From: Nostoc sp. TH1S01
Lineage (GTDB): Bacteria; Cyanobacteriota; Cyanobacteriia; Cyanobacteriales; Nostocaceae
Assembly: GCA_018993265.1 (NCBI GenBank)
Contig: JAGKSW010000010.1
Coordinates: 1 to 64,000, forward strand
Length of the DNA: 64,000 nucleotides
Direction: 5' to 3'
The position numbers were made by a program, and so were the translations under genes. The notes under the pieces were generated by a model. The model was given only the letters and a program-made list of their open reading frames with translations, made no database searches and was not told where the DNA came from. Of this stretch, positions 53,025 to 62,831 are shown in pieces. Each line of letters opens with the position of its first letter. Positions within the stretch are counted from its first letter, which is position 1.

Positions 53025-55646
53025 GTGGCTGTTGCAGTTGAAAAATTAATTACATCGGATATTTTAAAACCCGCCCGTTACCTCGGTAACGAGCGCCTAG
53101 CAATACATAAGCCTTGGGAAACGGCAGTTGTCAGATGGGTACTAACCTACCCAGAAGTATATGAAGTTGGCTCATCCAACTTGGGGCATATCATTCTATA
53201 TAACATTTTGAATGCCCAACCGCGCCAATTATGCGATCGCGCTTACCTCCCTGGTACAGACTTAGCAGCAAAGTTAAGGGAAACAAACACCCCCTTGTTT
53301 GCTGTAGAGTCTAAGCGATCGCTACAAGAATTTGACATCTTAGGTTTTAGTCTCAGTTATGAATTAGGTGCAACCAACATCTTAGAAATGTTGGATTTAG
53401 CAGGAATTCCCCTGACATGGCAAGAACGAGCCACCGGGAATTATCCACTCATTTTTGCTGGTGGACAAACAGCTACCTCAAACCCTGAACCATACTCCGA
53501 TTTTTTTGACTTCTTCGCTTTAGGTGATGGCGAAGAACTCTTACCCGAAATCGGTATGGTTTTGGAAGAAGGCAAACAAGCCAAATTGAGTCGCCGCGAT
53601 TTATTACTCGACTTGGCACAAATACCAGGGGTATACGTTCCCCAGTTTTACGATATGGCAACTGATGGCTCAGTCCATCCCAACTGCCCCGATGTGCCTA
53701 AACGGATTATCAGAAGAGTTGCCACCCCCATACCCGCCTATTCTATTGGCTTAGTTCCCTACGTCCAAACAGTACACGATCGCTTAACAATAGAAATTCG
53801 TCGTGGCTGTACCCGTGGCTGTCGCTTTTGTCAACCAGGAATGCTTACCCGTCCGGCGCGAGATGTGGAACCAGAAAAAGTGGTAGATGCCATTGAACAG
53901 GGAATGCGGGCGACTGGTTACAATGAATTTTCCTTACTATCTTTGAGTTGTTCCGATTATTTAGCCCTACCAGCGGTGGGGATGGAAATTAAAAATCGGT
54001 TAAAAAATGAAAACATTTCCCTGTCTTTACCAAGTCAACGTGTAGATAGATTTGATGAGAACATTGCCAACATTCTCGGTGGTACACGCCAAGGTGGTTT
54101 AACCTTTGCACCAGAAGCCGGTACCCAAAGAATGCGGGATATTGTGAATAAAGGTTTGACCAATGAAGAATTATTAAGAGGTGTGAAAACAGCTTGGGAA
54201 CAAGGCTGGGATAAAATCAAACTCTATTTTATGATTGGCTTGCCGGGTGAGACAGATGCAGATGTTTTAGGCATTGCCGAAACAGTCCGTTGGCTACAAA
54301 GAGAATGTCGGGGTAAAGGCAGAAGACCGCTCAACTTTAACCTAACAATTTCCAACTTTACGCCTAAACCGCATACACCATTTCAATGGCACTCCGTCGC
54401 CACTGCTGAATTTGAACGCAAACAAGACCTGCTGCGCCAAGAATTCCGCCGGCTGCGAGGAGTGAAGGTCAACTTCACCGATGTCCGGATTTCAGCAATG
54501 GAGGACTTTATTGGTAGAGGCGATCGCACTTTGGGTCAAGTCCTCCGCCGCGCCTGGGAATTAGGTGCAGGTATGGATTCTTGGTATGACAGTTTAGATA
54601 AAGCTTTCACCGCTTGGGGTCAAGCGATCAAAGAAGCAGGTCTAGATTGGAAATACCGCCAAGTGGAAAACGGCGAATGGAATTTGTTTCATCATGTAGA
54701 AGACACAAATTACCCCAACTCCCCACGCCCAACTCCCGACTCCCTAGATGCTCCCCTTCCCTGGGATCATATTGATACCGGCATCGATAAAAAATGGTTG
54801 AAAGAAGACTTGCAACGCGCCTTAGAAGCAGCAATTGTTCCCGATTGCTCCTTTGAAGGTTGTTCCCATTGCGGTGTCTGCGGCACAGACTTCGGCCACA
54901 ATATTGTAATTGAGCCACCGCCAATACCCCAATTTGCAGGTGAGTTTGTCCCCAACACCACCAAAGTCCAAAGATTGCGTGTCTGGTTTGGTAAGCAAGG
55001 TGACATGGCTTTGCTAGGAAATCTTGATTTGCTGCGTTTACTTGACCGAGTTGTGCGCCGCGCCAGTTTGCCAGTCGCTTACACAGGTGGATTTCACCCA
55101 AACCCCCGGATTATGATTGCCAGTGCTTTACCTTTAGGTGCTACTAGCAGCGGCGAAATTGTTGATTTTGAGTTAACCACACCTGTAGATACTGAAACTT
55201 TTCAAGCAAGGTTAATGCAGGAACTGCCAAGCGATATACCCATATATCGTGTAGCAGAGATAGATTTAAAATCTCCATCTGCTAACCAAGCCTTAGCAGC
55301 AGCCGAGTACCTGATTACGGTAGCAGTTGCAGGTGAAGCCACACCTGCACAATGGCAAGCTTGGATTGATGCCCTTTTGGCCCAGGAAGAAATTAACCTA
55401 GAGCAAACCACCAAATCTGGTAAAACACAAATAGTAAATCTGCGCGATCGCCTGTTTGAATTATCATTAGTAAAAATTAACAACAGTGCCGCCGAATCTC
55501 CAGCTATTCTGCGTTATCTAGGTAGTTGCCGCAATGACGGTGTTTCCTTGCGTCCTGAGCAAATCCTATCTATGCTGGAAGTAGTTAGAAATCGAGAATT
55601 TCAACTTCTGCAAATTCACCGCAATCAGTTAGTTTTGGGAGTATAA
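53025..55646 (+). CDS. B12-binding radical SAM protein, TIGR03960 type with DUF2344 tail
   Basis: This is an 873-residue protein. The N-terminal part (about 20-180) is cobalamin-binding-like (PEVYEVGSSNLGHIILYNIL). The radical SAM cysteines are Cys262, Cys266 and Cys269 (RRGCTRGCRFCQPG). Downstream is a small cysteine cluster (CSFEGCSHCGVCG) and a C-terminal DUF2344 domain (LRVWFGKQGDMALLGNLDLL, FHPNPRIMIASALPLG). The start is GTG. The gene precedes rne, an association seen in many cyanobacteria and plausible for RNA or ribosome modification. Substrate unknown. Confidence 0.9.
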   Translation: MAVAVEKLITSDILKPARYLGNERLAIHKPWETAVVRWVLTYPEVYEVGSSNLGHIILYNILNAQPRQLCDRAYLPGTDLAAKLRETNTPLFAVESKRSLQEFDILGFSLSYELGATNILEMLDLAGIPLTWQERATGNYPLIFAGGQTATSNPEPYSDFFDFFALGDGEELLPEIGMVLEEGKQAKLSRRDLLLDLAQIPGVYVPQFYDMATDGSVHPNCPDVPKRIIRRVATPIPAYSIGLVPYVQTVHDRLTIEIRRGCTRGCRFCQPGMLTRPARDVEPEKVVDAIEQGMRATGYNEFSLLSLSCSDYLALPAVGMEIKNRLKNENISLSLPSQRVDRFDENIANILGGTRQGGLTFAPEAGTQRMRDIVNKGLTNEELLRGVKTAWEQGWDKIKLYFMIGLPGETDADVLGIAETVRWLQRECRGKGRRPLNFNLTISNFTPKPHTPFQWHSVATAEFERKQDLLRQEFRRLRGVKVNFTDVRISAMEDFIGRGDRTLGQVLRRAWELGAGMDSWYDSLDKAFTAWGQAIKEAGLDWKYRQVENGEWNLFHHVEDTNYPNSPRPTPDSLDAPLPWDHIDTGIDKKWLKEDLQRALEAAIVPDCSFEGCSHCGVCGTDFGHNIVIEPPPIPQFAGEFVPNTTKVQRLRVWFGKQGDMALLGNLDLLRLLDRVVRRASLPVAYTGGFHPNPRIMIASALPLGATSSGEIVDFELTTPVDTETFQARLMQELPSDIPIYRVAEIDLKSPSANQALAAAEYLITVAVAGEATPAQWQAWIDALLAQEEINLEQTTKSGKTQIVNLRDRLFELSLVKINNSAAESPAILRYLGSCRNDGVSLRPEQILSMLEVVRNREFQLLQIHRNQLVLGV

Positions 55647-56207
55647 TCCCTAAAGGGTAACTTGCTAGTAGTTGCCCTGATGTAGCACATCGTGGCAATT
55701 GATTTTTAGCAAGGTTGCGTTAGAATGGGGTGAAGAGAAATTTTCTGACGCTGCATTGAATTCACTGGTTCACTACCCTTATACTCAGGGAGCGAAAGCA
55801 AAGATACTAGAGAGCAAATTCTAGGATTTTATCCCAGACAAGCAACAAGCGGATTAAAAACAACCTCTCTTGATAGCAACTTGGGTGAACTAGTAACTTA
55901 AAAGCAGGTTCTGTCGGCAACTCTCACTCTATATTTTTTTAAACAACTGCTGAATGCCCAATCCCCAGGTGGTGCGGGTATCGCATCAAAAATCAACCAC
56001 GGACGGTTGATTTATTTACTTAAACAATATGCAGCCGTTCTGGAATAAACAGGCGTGTCAACGCAATTACTCAGTCATTAACTCTTTAGCTTTGAAGCTC
56101 GGCTTCACAAATTTTATTATCAGCAGTACCTTTAGTAGCTGGCAGGAGCGAGGAATATGACCAACCGCCAGAACTACACTCGTGCTGCCAATTTTTGAGG
56201 AAATTGA
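55647..56207. other. 561-bp leader region of rne with a hairpin
   Basis: This is a long non-coding region before the RNase E gene. AAATCAACC (55990-55998) pairs with GGTTGATTT (56005-56013) around loop ACGGAC. A T-run lies at 55931-55938. Long 5' leaders are known to mediate feedback by RNase E on its own mRNA in several bacteria, so these elements may be part of such control. No open frame of note. Confidence 0.45.
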
Positions 56208-58265
56208 ATGCCAAAACAAATTATCATCGCAGAGCAGCATCAAATCGCTGCCGTATTTTCTGAAGATCAAATACAAGAACTGGTTGTAGCCACAGGCCAT
56301 CACCAAATCGGTGATATCTACTTAGGTGTAGTAGAAAACGTCTTACCCGGAATTGATGCCGCTTTTGTAAATATTGGTGACCCAGAGCGCAATGGCTTTA
56401 TTCATGTCACTGACTTAGGCCCATTAAGGTTAAAGCGGACAGCCGCAGCCATTACAGAACTATTAGCACCGCAGCAAAAAGTGTTGGTGCAAGTGATGAA
56501 AGAGCCAACGGGGACTAAAGGGCCACGGCTCACCGGTAACATTACTTTACCTGGACGCTATGTAGTACTAATGCCTTACGGTCGGGGCGTGAATTTATCC
56601 CGCAGGATTAAAAGTGAAAATGAGCGCAACCGCCTCCGGGCGTTAGCAATCTTAATCAAACCGGCGGGAATGGGTTTGTTGGTGCGTACAGAAGCCGAAG
56701 GCAAACCCGAAGAAGCCATCATGGAAGACTTGGAATTGCTGCAAAAACAATGGGAAGCAATTCAACAAGAAGCACAATCAACCCGTGCGCCAGCCCTGTT
56801 GAATCGAGATGATGACTTTATTCAACGGGTATTACGAGATATGTACGGTGCAGATGTTAACCGGATTGTGGTTGATTCCAGCACTGGCTTAAAGCGAGTA
56901 AAACAGTACTTGCAGAACTGGAGTGGCGGACAAACACCACAAGGATTGTTAATTGATCATCACCGCGATCGCTCACCCATATTAGAATATTTCCGGATCA
57001 ATGCCGCGATTCGGGAAGCCCTGAAACCAAGAGTTGATTTACCTTCTGGCGGCTACATTATTATTGAACCTACAGAAGCTCTTACAGTAATTGATGTTAA
57101 CTCTGGTTCCTTTACGCGATCGGCAACAGCCAGAGAAACAGTATTGTGGACAAACTGCGAAGCTGCTACAGAAATTGCCCGTCAATTGCGACTGCGGAAT
57201 ATTGCTGGGGTAATTGTTGTAGACTTCATTGATATGGAATCAAGGCGTGACCAACTGCACGTTCTAGAGCATTTCAATAAAGCCCTGAAAGCAGACAAAG
57301 CTCGTCCTCAAATTGCCCAACTCACAGAACTCGGTTTAGTCGAACTGACTCGCAAGCGCCAAGGGCAGAACATTTACGAATTGTTTGGCGGTACTTGTCC
57401 AACCTGCGGTGGCTTAGGTCACGTTGTCCATCTCCCAGGCGAAACCGAAACCCGCTTACCCACACCAGCAGAACTGCCAGAACGTTTTGTACCTTTACCA
57501 CAAAGAGAACCACGTTTACCTGTAGCGCGCATTTCCGAACCCAGAGAAAGCTTTGATAGCTTTGGTGACAGTTTTGATACTGACAGCGACTTAAGCGCCT
57601 TAAATTTAGTTAATCATCCCAGCTATCACGAACTGGGTGATAACAATAAACGCGGCAACCGCACCCGTCGCCGCAGAATTGGCATCAATGGCGCAAATGG
57701 TAAAGATGAGTCACGCCTAGCACCTAATCCTCTAGGTTTTGATAATGATACTGACTTAGACCTAGATAATGAAGTTGACTTAAGCCCAACACCAGATATC
57801 CCTGCACCCACATTAGGTAAATCAGGTTGGACAGAAAGAGTCGAACGCAATAAAGTCATTAAAACAGAACCTATCAAACCAGTGGTTGAACCACCGGAAA
57901 TTAGAACTGTAGAAATGACTTTAGAAGAACAAGATGTTTTTGCATTGATGGGAATTTCCCCCTTAGTGAAATTGGATAGGGAAGTCAAAAATCCCAAATC
58001 AGTGATTATTAACATTGTTCAGCCAGGGCAAGGGACAAGTTCACCATCAGAACAGCCTTCAGAGGTGTCTATTCCTGAAACATTCACTCAGCCAATAACT
58101 CCACCACCCGTAGAATTAGAGGCAAAATCTTTACCCGAAGAACCAATAGAGTTAGAGGGATTTGCACCAACTGCTGAAGAAACTGAAGGAAATCTGACTG
58201 CTACAGGTAGCCGCCGCCGTCGCCGTCGTTCCTCGGCTGTAGAATCTGGTTCTGAGGAAAGTTAA
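56208..58265 (+). CDS. rne: Ribonuclease E/G
   Basis: This is a 685-residue endoribonuclease. The S1-like domain (about 35-115) is followed by a DNase I-like catalytic domain with metal-binding Asp296 (VIDVNSGS) and Asp339/Asp342 (VVDFIDM). The zinc-link motif is CPTC (397-400). The C-terminal half is disordered and acidic. Residues 669-677, RRRRRRSSA, are the basic nonapeptide reported to bind polynucleotide phosphorylase in cyanobacteria. The short catalytic form is normal for this group. GAGG at 56199-56202 precedes the start. Confidence 0.96.
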   Translation: MPKQIIIAEQHQIAAVFSEDQIQELVVATGHHQIGDIYLGVVENVLPGIDAAFVNIGDPERNGFIHVTDLGPLRLKRTAAAITELLAPQQKVLVQVMKEPTGTKGPRLTGNITLPGRYVVLMPYGRGVNLSRRIKSENERNRLRALAILIKPAGMGLLVRTEAEGKPEEAIMEDLELLQKQWEAIQQEAQSTRAPALLNRDDDFIQRVLRDMYGADVNRIVVDSSTGLKRVKQYLQNWSGGQTPQGLLIDHHRDRSPILEYFRINAAIREALKPRVDLPSGGYIIIEPTEALTVIDVNSGSFTRSATARETVLWTNCEAATEIARQLRLRNIAGVIVVDFIDMESRRDQLHVLEHFNKALKADKARPQIAQLTELGLVELTRKRQGQNIYELFGGTCPTCGGLGHVVHLPGETETRLPTPAELPERFVPLPQREPRLPVARISEPRESFDSFGDSFDTDSDLSALNLVNHPSYHELGDNNKRGNRTRRRRIGINGANGKDESRLAPNPLGFDNDTDLDLDNEVDLSPTPDIPAPTLGKSGWTERVERNKVIKTEPIKPVVEPPEIRTVEMTLEEQDVFALMGISPLVKLDREVKNPKSVIINIVQPGQGTSSPSEQPSEVSIPETFTQPITPPPVELEAKSLPEEPIELEGFAPTAEETEGNLTATGSRRRRRRSSAVESGSEES

Positions 58266-58273
58266 GATGCTTT

Positions 58274-58939
58274 ATGGTAGAGATTCAACAAACTGCTGTT
58301 AATTCCCTACCAAATTTAGGTGAACTAGAATGGCTGGAGTTTTCGTCCACTTTAGCGGGTATGTCTGGCTTAATTGCTGGCATCGATGAAGTTGGGCGTG
58401 GTGCTTTATTTGGCCCTGTAGTTGCAGCAGCCGTAATTTTACCAGCTGACGCGTTCTCGCAATTGATTGCGGCTGGAATTAAAGATAGTAAAAAGCTGTC
58501 CAGTTCTAAAAGGGCAAAGTTAGCAGCACAAATTTGCCAACTAGCAACAGACTGGAAAATCGGTTTTGCTGCAACGGCTGAAATTGATCAAATAAATATT
58601 TTGCAGGCGACATTGTTAGCCATGAAACGGGCTGTACTCAAACTAAAAGTACAGCCTGTAATTTGCTTGGTTGATGGTAATCAAGCAATGAAAGATTTGC
58701 ACATACCCCAACAAACAATAGTCAAAGGAGATGAGCGATCGCTTTCCATCGCAGCTGCTAGTATTGTTGCTAAAGTCTGGCGTGACGATTTAATACTGCG
58801 TCTAGCATCAAAATATCCTCAATACGACTTAGCCAAAAATAAAGGATACGGTAGCCCAAAACATTTACAGGCGTTGCGAGAATACGGTGCTTCATCTCTC
58901 CATCGTAAATCCTTTAGCCCTTGTCAAATCAGCGATTGA
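58274..58939 (+). CDS. rnhB: Ribonuclease HII
   Basis: This 221-residue enzyme removes ribonucleotides from RNA-DNA hybrids. The catalytic carboxylates lie in AGIDEVGRGALFGP (Asp, Glu), CLVDGNQAM (Asp) and KVWRDDLI (Asp). It starts nine bases after the rne stop, so the two form one transcript. An N-terminal extension of about 30 residues is present; an ATG at 58361 could also start it, but the first ATG keeps the operon spacing. Confidence 0.95.
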   Translation: MVEIQQTAVNSLPNLGELEWLEFSSTLAGMSGLIAGIDEVGRGALFGPVVAAAVILPADAFSQLIAAGIKDSKKLSSSKRAKLAAQICQLATDWKIGFAATAEIDQINILQATLLAMKRAVLKLKVQPVICLVDGNQAMKDLHIPQQTIVKGDERSLSIAAASIVAKVWRDDLILRLASKYPQYDLAKNKGYGSPKHLQALREYGASSLHRKSFSPCQISD

Positions 58940-59003
58940 TTCTTTGTCATTTGTCTTTTGTCATTCCCATAAAATCACCAGAGACAAATGACAAGGGAGT
59001 AAA

Positions 59004-59591
59004 TTACTCCAAATTCAAAATTGGCAACTCACTGCTATCTTCTTGTAAAGATTTGGCTTTCATTTGTAATATTACCCAATGACGATAATCTGCCAATAAT
59101 TGATGTAATAATCTTTGCTTAACTGTTACTAATACACTCTTGAGTAAGCCATTGCCAGTAGCTTCTAAAATTGGTTTTGGAGTGAAAGAAAGTGGCGGTG
59201 GCAGTTCTACTTGTACTTCTAAATCGGCTCTGCCTTCCAGACGAGTACCACTACTAGATTGATGGGGTGATAAATAACCTTGTAAATGAAGAGAAAAACG
59301 TTGGTTAATATACTCAACACCTCTAATTTCACAACCTACTGAACGCAAATAAATGACACCATTTGATTCTGCCCAAACTCTCATGTCTACAGTCGGCTGA
59401 ATGCTTAATGTCATAAAAGATAAAGGACGCATTTTTAACCGAAATACTTCCTCAGAGAGTTGTTGAATACGACTATTATCAACTAAAGCATTCACCAATC
59501 TTTGAGGCTGCCGCAAGTAATGCTGAATAGGAATAGGCTGTTGCGGTACAGCAATTTTTACCGATTGAGAAGCAGTAAATCTGGTAGGCAT
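59004..59591 (-). CDS. DUF1997 family protein
   Basis: This is a 195-residue protein. RPLSFMTLSIQPTVDMRVWA, GVIYLRSVGCEIRGVEYINQ and PPLSFTPKPILEATGNGLL match DUF1997, a cyanobacterial and plant family with an SRPBCC-like lipid-binding pattern. It is convergent with rnhB with 65 bp between. No signal peptide. Function unknown. Confidence 0.8.
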   Translation of the reverse strand: MPTRFTASQSVKIAVPQQPIPIQHYLRQPQRLVNALVDNSRIQQLSEEVFRLKMRPLSFMTLSIQPTVDMRVWAESNGVIYLRSVGCEIRGVEYINQRFSLHLQGYLSPHQSSSGTRLEGRADLEVQVELPPPLSFTPKPILEATGNGLLKSVLVTVKQRLLHQLLADYRHWVILQMKAKSLQEDSSELPILNLE

Positions 59592-59993
59592 GATTTTGCA
59601 GACAGCAGTTATTTGATACTTTTATATAGTAATAAATTTGGTGTAATTATTATTTTAATGGAATCAAAATATTAAGATAGATAATACTTATGCTTACCCT
59701 AAAATATGAACAATAAATTTATTTAATATAAAAATTTAAAAAAGTACTAACTTTATTATTATAAATCAAATCGCAGTTATTTTGTAATAATACTTTTTTA
59801 AGTATAAATAGGATAAAGTTTAAAAAATATACCAGTATTAAAATAAGAATCTGCTCAAGCGATATCATGTCGGGGTAATCAGTGATGATTCAGCACATCT
59901 GTGCTGAAAAACAAAACTCTTCTTCCCCCTGCTCCCTGCCCCCTGCGGTCTATATGATAAGTCTTTTACAGGACACGATATGACATTGTATTC
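59592..59993. other. 402-bp AT-rich gap with 20-bp palindrome
   Basis: The gap is mostly A/T. TTCAGCACA (59889-59897) and TGTGCTGAA (59900-59908) form an almost loop-free stem. A CCCCCTGCTCCCTGCCCCCTG repeat tract is at 59926-59945. No gene is seen. Confidence 0.5.
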
Positions 59994-61649
59994 ATGAAGC
60001 ACCGCTTTCACTTATTGTTACTGTTATTTTGGTTAGCCATTGGTACAGCCCTACGCTTTTTGCGTCTGGCCTCTTTGCCCCCCTGGACTGATGAGTGTGC
60101 CACGATGGTTTTTAGCCTGGGAAATAGCTTTCGCACAGTACCACTCAATGAAATTATTAGTTCAGATATACTTTTACAACCATTACAAGCTAACCCAGCA
60201 GTGGGAATTAATGCTGTTATTGAACGATTATTAACTGAAAGTACTCATCCTCCTGTTTATTTTGTGTTAGCTCATTTCTGGATGAAGATTTTCTCGCCAG
60301 CAGGAGAATTAGCCTCGATTTGGGTGGCGCGATCGCTCAGTGCTGTGCTAGGTGTTGTATCAATTCCCGCTATATTTGGCATTGCCTATCTTACCTTTCG
60401 TTCTAAGTTAGTAGGGCAAATGGCGGCTGCGATGATGGCAGTCTCGCCTTTGGCTGTGTTTCTAGGTAGGGAAGCACGACATTATACTTTGGCAATGTTA
60501 CTGATCATTGCTTCTTTATGCTGCTGTGTAAAAGCAATTCAAAATATCCATCGTCAGCAAGTCCTACCTATATGCTTGGTCTTGACTTGGGTAGCCATTA
60601 ATAGTTTAGGGGTCGCCACTCATTATTTTTTCGCTCTAACTCTAGCTACGGAAGCTTTAGTTTTATTTGTACATCTTTGGCGCAACCGTCAGCAAAATAC
60701 TCAACAAACCTATTGGCGCAGTTGCATAGCTATTCTGGGTACGCTGATGGGATGTGTTGTTTGGATACCATTGCTACAAAGTATTCCCAGTAATGACCTA
60801 ACAAACTGGGTGGCTATTAGTAATCCTCATACTAGGTGGTTAGAACCAATAGGGCGGTTGTTGCTGTGGAATATGAGTATGCTGTTGCTTTTACCTTCAG
60901 CACTGACCAGCTTACCTCTAGAAATTATGATTGTGTCTGGTGTAGCAACTTTTTTATTTTTGTGGTGGAGTTTGCCTAAGCTCAGTTATGGACTAAAAAC
61001 TCTCAAGGATAATCCTCATGAGGTTTTAGGAATACAAATTTTGAGTGGTTATATTTTTATAGCCATTTTCTTATGTTTATTTTTTACCTATGGTTTAGGC
61101 AAAGATTTAACTTTAGCAGCCCGGTTTCAATTTGTATATGCGCCAGCAATAATTTTGCTATTAGGTGCTGCATTAGCAGGCTTTTGGCAACATCAGCTGA
61201 ATGGTAAAGTTGCGGTCACGATAATTTTGCTGATGGCGCTGTTAGGCGGTGTGACTGTAAGTTGGAATCTTGGCTATCTGCAAAATCAACGTCCAGATAT
61301 TCTTGCCGCACTCATATCTCAAGCATCTTCAAATAACGTATTAATCGCTACAACGCATATTCATCATGGGCAAACTGGTAGAATGATGGGATTAGCTTGG
61401 GAATTTCAAAAACAACCTGATTCTCGTGTACAGTTTTTCTTAGCTGGTAAAGATGCAGACAATCAAAGTTATACCCAAGCAGTGCAAATATTACAAGACA
61501 AAATAGCTACAATTCAGCGACCTATAGATTTATGGTTAGTTGAATTCCGTACACCTATCAATTTGTCATCCCAGCAATGTTTTCCTGATACAGAATATGG
61601 TAAATCTGCTGGTGAATATAATTACAAACTGTATCGTTGTCCAAGATAA
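59994..61649 (+). CDS. GT39-like membrane glycosyltransferase
   Basis: This is a 551-residue GT-C fold protein with about 11 membrane helices. The catalytic-like loop after helix 1 is LPPWTDECA (Asp-Glu). Later motifs AVFLGREARHYTLAMLL and STHPPVYFVLAHFW fit dolichyl-phosphate-mannose/polyprenyl-phosphate-sugar transferases. A soluble C-terminal part (about 420-551) faces the periplasm. The donor and acceptor are unknown. The start at 59994 has no strong ribosome site. Confidence 0.85.
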   Translation: MKHRFHLLLLLFWLAIGTALRFLRLASLPPWTDECATMVFSLGNSFRTVPLNEIISSDILLQPLQANPAVGINAVIERLLTESTHPPVYFVLAHFWMKIFSPAGELASIWVARSLSAVLGVVSIPAIFGIAYLTFRSKLVGQMAAAMMAVSPLAVFLGREARHYTLAMLLIIASLCCCVKAIQNIHRQQVLPICLVLTWVAINSLGVATHYFFALTLATEALVLFVHLWRNRQQNTQQTYWRSCIAILGTLMGCVVWIPLLQSIPSNDLTNWVAISNPHTRWLEPIGRLLLWNMSMLLLLPSALTSLPLEIMIVSGVATFLFLWWSLPKLSYGLKTLKDNPHEVLGIQILSGYIFIAIFLCLFFTYGLGKDLTLAARFQFVYAPAIILLLGAALAGFWQHQLNGKVAVTIILLMALLGGVTVSWNLGYLQNQRPDILAALISQASSNNVLIATTHIHHGQTGRMMGLAWEFQKQPDSRVQFFLAGKDADNQSYTQAVQILQDKIATIQRPIDLWLVEFRTPINLSSQQCFPDTEYGKSAGEYNYKLYRCPR

Positions 61650-61760
61650 AACATCTGTATGAGGTAAAACAAAGCAATTTAAATCAAGTTTTGTTTCTTT
61701 AAGGCTGGGTTTGCCTGCGGTATAGTCTATGAATCTAACAATAATTTCTGCTCAAACTTT

Positions 61761-62639
61761 ATGTCTCTCTCTATTGCTCATTTAGGCCCACCAGGTACTT
61801 ATGCAGAACAAGCGGCAGTTTTATATGTCAACTGGCTAAGCAAAACAACGGGAATTGAAGCGGCTTTATGCCCATACCCTAGCATCGCTCAGTCACTCCA
61901 AGCAGTCGCGGCAGGCAAAACTCAATTAGCGGTTGTACCAGTAGAAAATTCCATTGAAGGTAGTGTGACTATGACAATGGATGCGCTATGGCAATTGGAT
62001 AGTTTGCAAATTCAATTGGCCTTAGTTATGCCCATTATTCATACTTTAATTTCTGGCGCTCCTGGTTTAGATCACATTCAGAAGGTTTACTCACACCCTC
62101 AAGCTTTAGCACAATGTCAAAATTGGTTAGGTAAATTTCTGCCAAATGTAGAAATCATTTCGAGTAATTCCACAACAGAAGCCCTACAATTACTACAACA
62201 AGATTTAACAGCAGCTGCGATCGCATCTTCTAGAGCCGCCCAACTCTATAATTTGCCAATTCTCGCTCAAGGTATTAATGATTATCCAGAAAACTGTACT
62301 CGCTTTTGGGTAGTGAGTCAAAATAACGCAATATTTGACTATCACACTAATAATTTAAATCCTACTCATAGCTCTGTCGCTTTTAGTGTCCCTGCAAATA
62401 TACCTGGTGCGTTAATCAAACCGCTGCAAGTATTTGCTGAACTAGGAATTAATCTTAGCAGAATCGAATCTCGCCCTACTAAGCGATCGCTTGGAGAATA
62501 TGTGTTTTTTATTGACCTTGAGGCAGATGTTAAAGAACCAAAGATGCACTCTGCCATAGCAGATTTAATGAATTACATAGAAATTATCAAAATTTTTGGT
62601 AGCTATGCAGTCTTATCATTTAGCACTCTTGAATCTTAA
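61761..62639 (+). CDS. pheA: Prephenate dehydratase
   Basis: This 292-residue enzyme turns prephenate into phenylpyruvate for phenylalanine. The N-terminal GPPGTYAEQAA and later VENSIEGSVTMTMDAL are the substrate-binding blocks, and NCTRFWVVS holds the catalytic Thr-Arg-Phe. A C-terminal ACT domain (FSVPANIPGALIKPLQVF, NLSRIESRPTKRSLGEYVFF) gives feedback control by phenylalanine. There is no chorismate mutase fusion. The gene stands alone. Confidence 0.95.
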   Translation: MSLSIAHLGPPGTYAEQAAVLYVNWLSKTTGIEAALCPYPSIAQSLQAVAAGKTQLAVVPVENSIEGSVTMTMDALWQLDSLQIQLALVMPIIHTLISGAPGLDHIQKVYSHPQALAQCQNWLGKFLPNVEIISSNSTTEALQLLQQDLTAAAIASSRAAQLYNLPILAQGINDYPENCTRFWVVSQNNAIFDYHTNNLNPTHSSVAFSVPANIPGALIKPLQVFAELGINLSRIESRPTKRSLGEYVFFIDLEADVKEPKMHSAIADLMNYIEIIKIFGSYAVLSFSTLES

Positions 62640-62748
62640 TTCTCAAATCAACATGATTATTTACTTAAATCTGGAAATATATTGAATGTGAAAAGTTATT
62701 TGATGCACATATTTTAAGCATTAAAATTTGATGCACACATCTTTCAGC

Positions 62749-62831
62749 TATTCATGGTCAATCATATAATTCTGATACTTGTTGAATCGCAGAAAATTTT
62801 TTTACACAATAGAATTTTATGACCATGAATA
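62749..62831 (+). promoter_or_regulatory. 12-bp stem that can cover the start codon of the next gene
   Basis: TATTCATGGTCA (62749-62760) is the exact reverse complement of TGACCATGAATA (62820-62831). The second arm covers the ATG at 62819-62821 and a second ATG at 62825. If the transcript begins upstream of 62749, this stem would hide the start. Two direct copies of TTTGATGCACA lie just before (62699, 62727). Confidence 0.4.

Noticed and set aside
54628-55101. 157-codon reverse-strand frame
   Set aside because: It lies fully inside the TIGR03960 gene on the opposite strand, with no domain or start signal.
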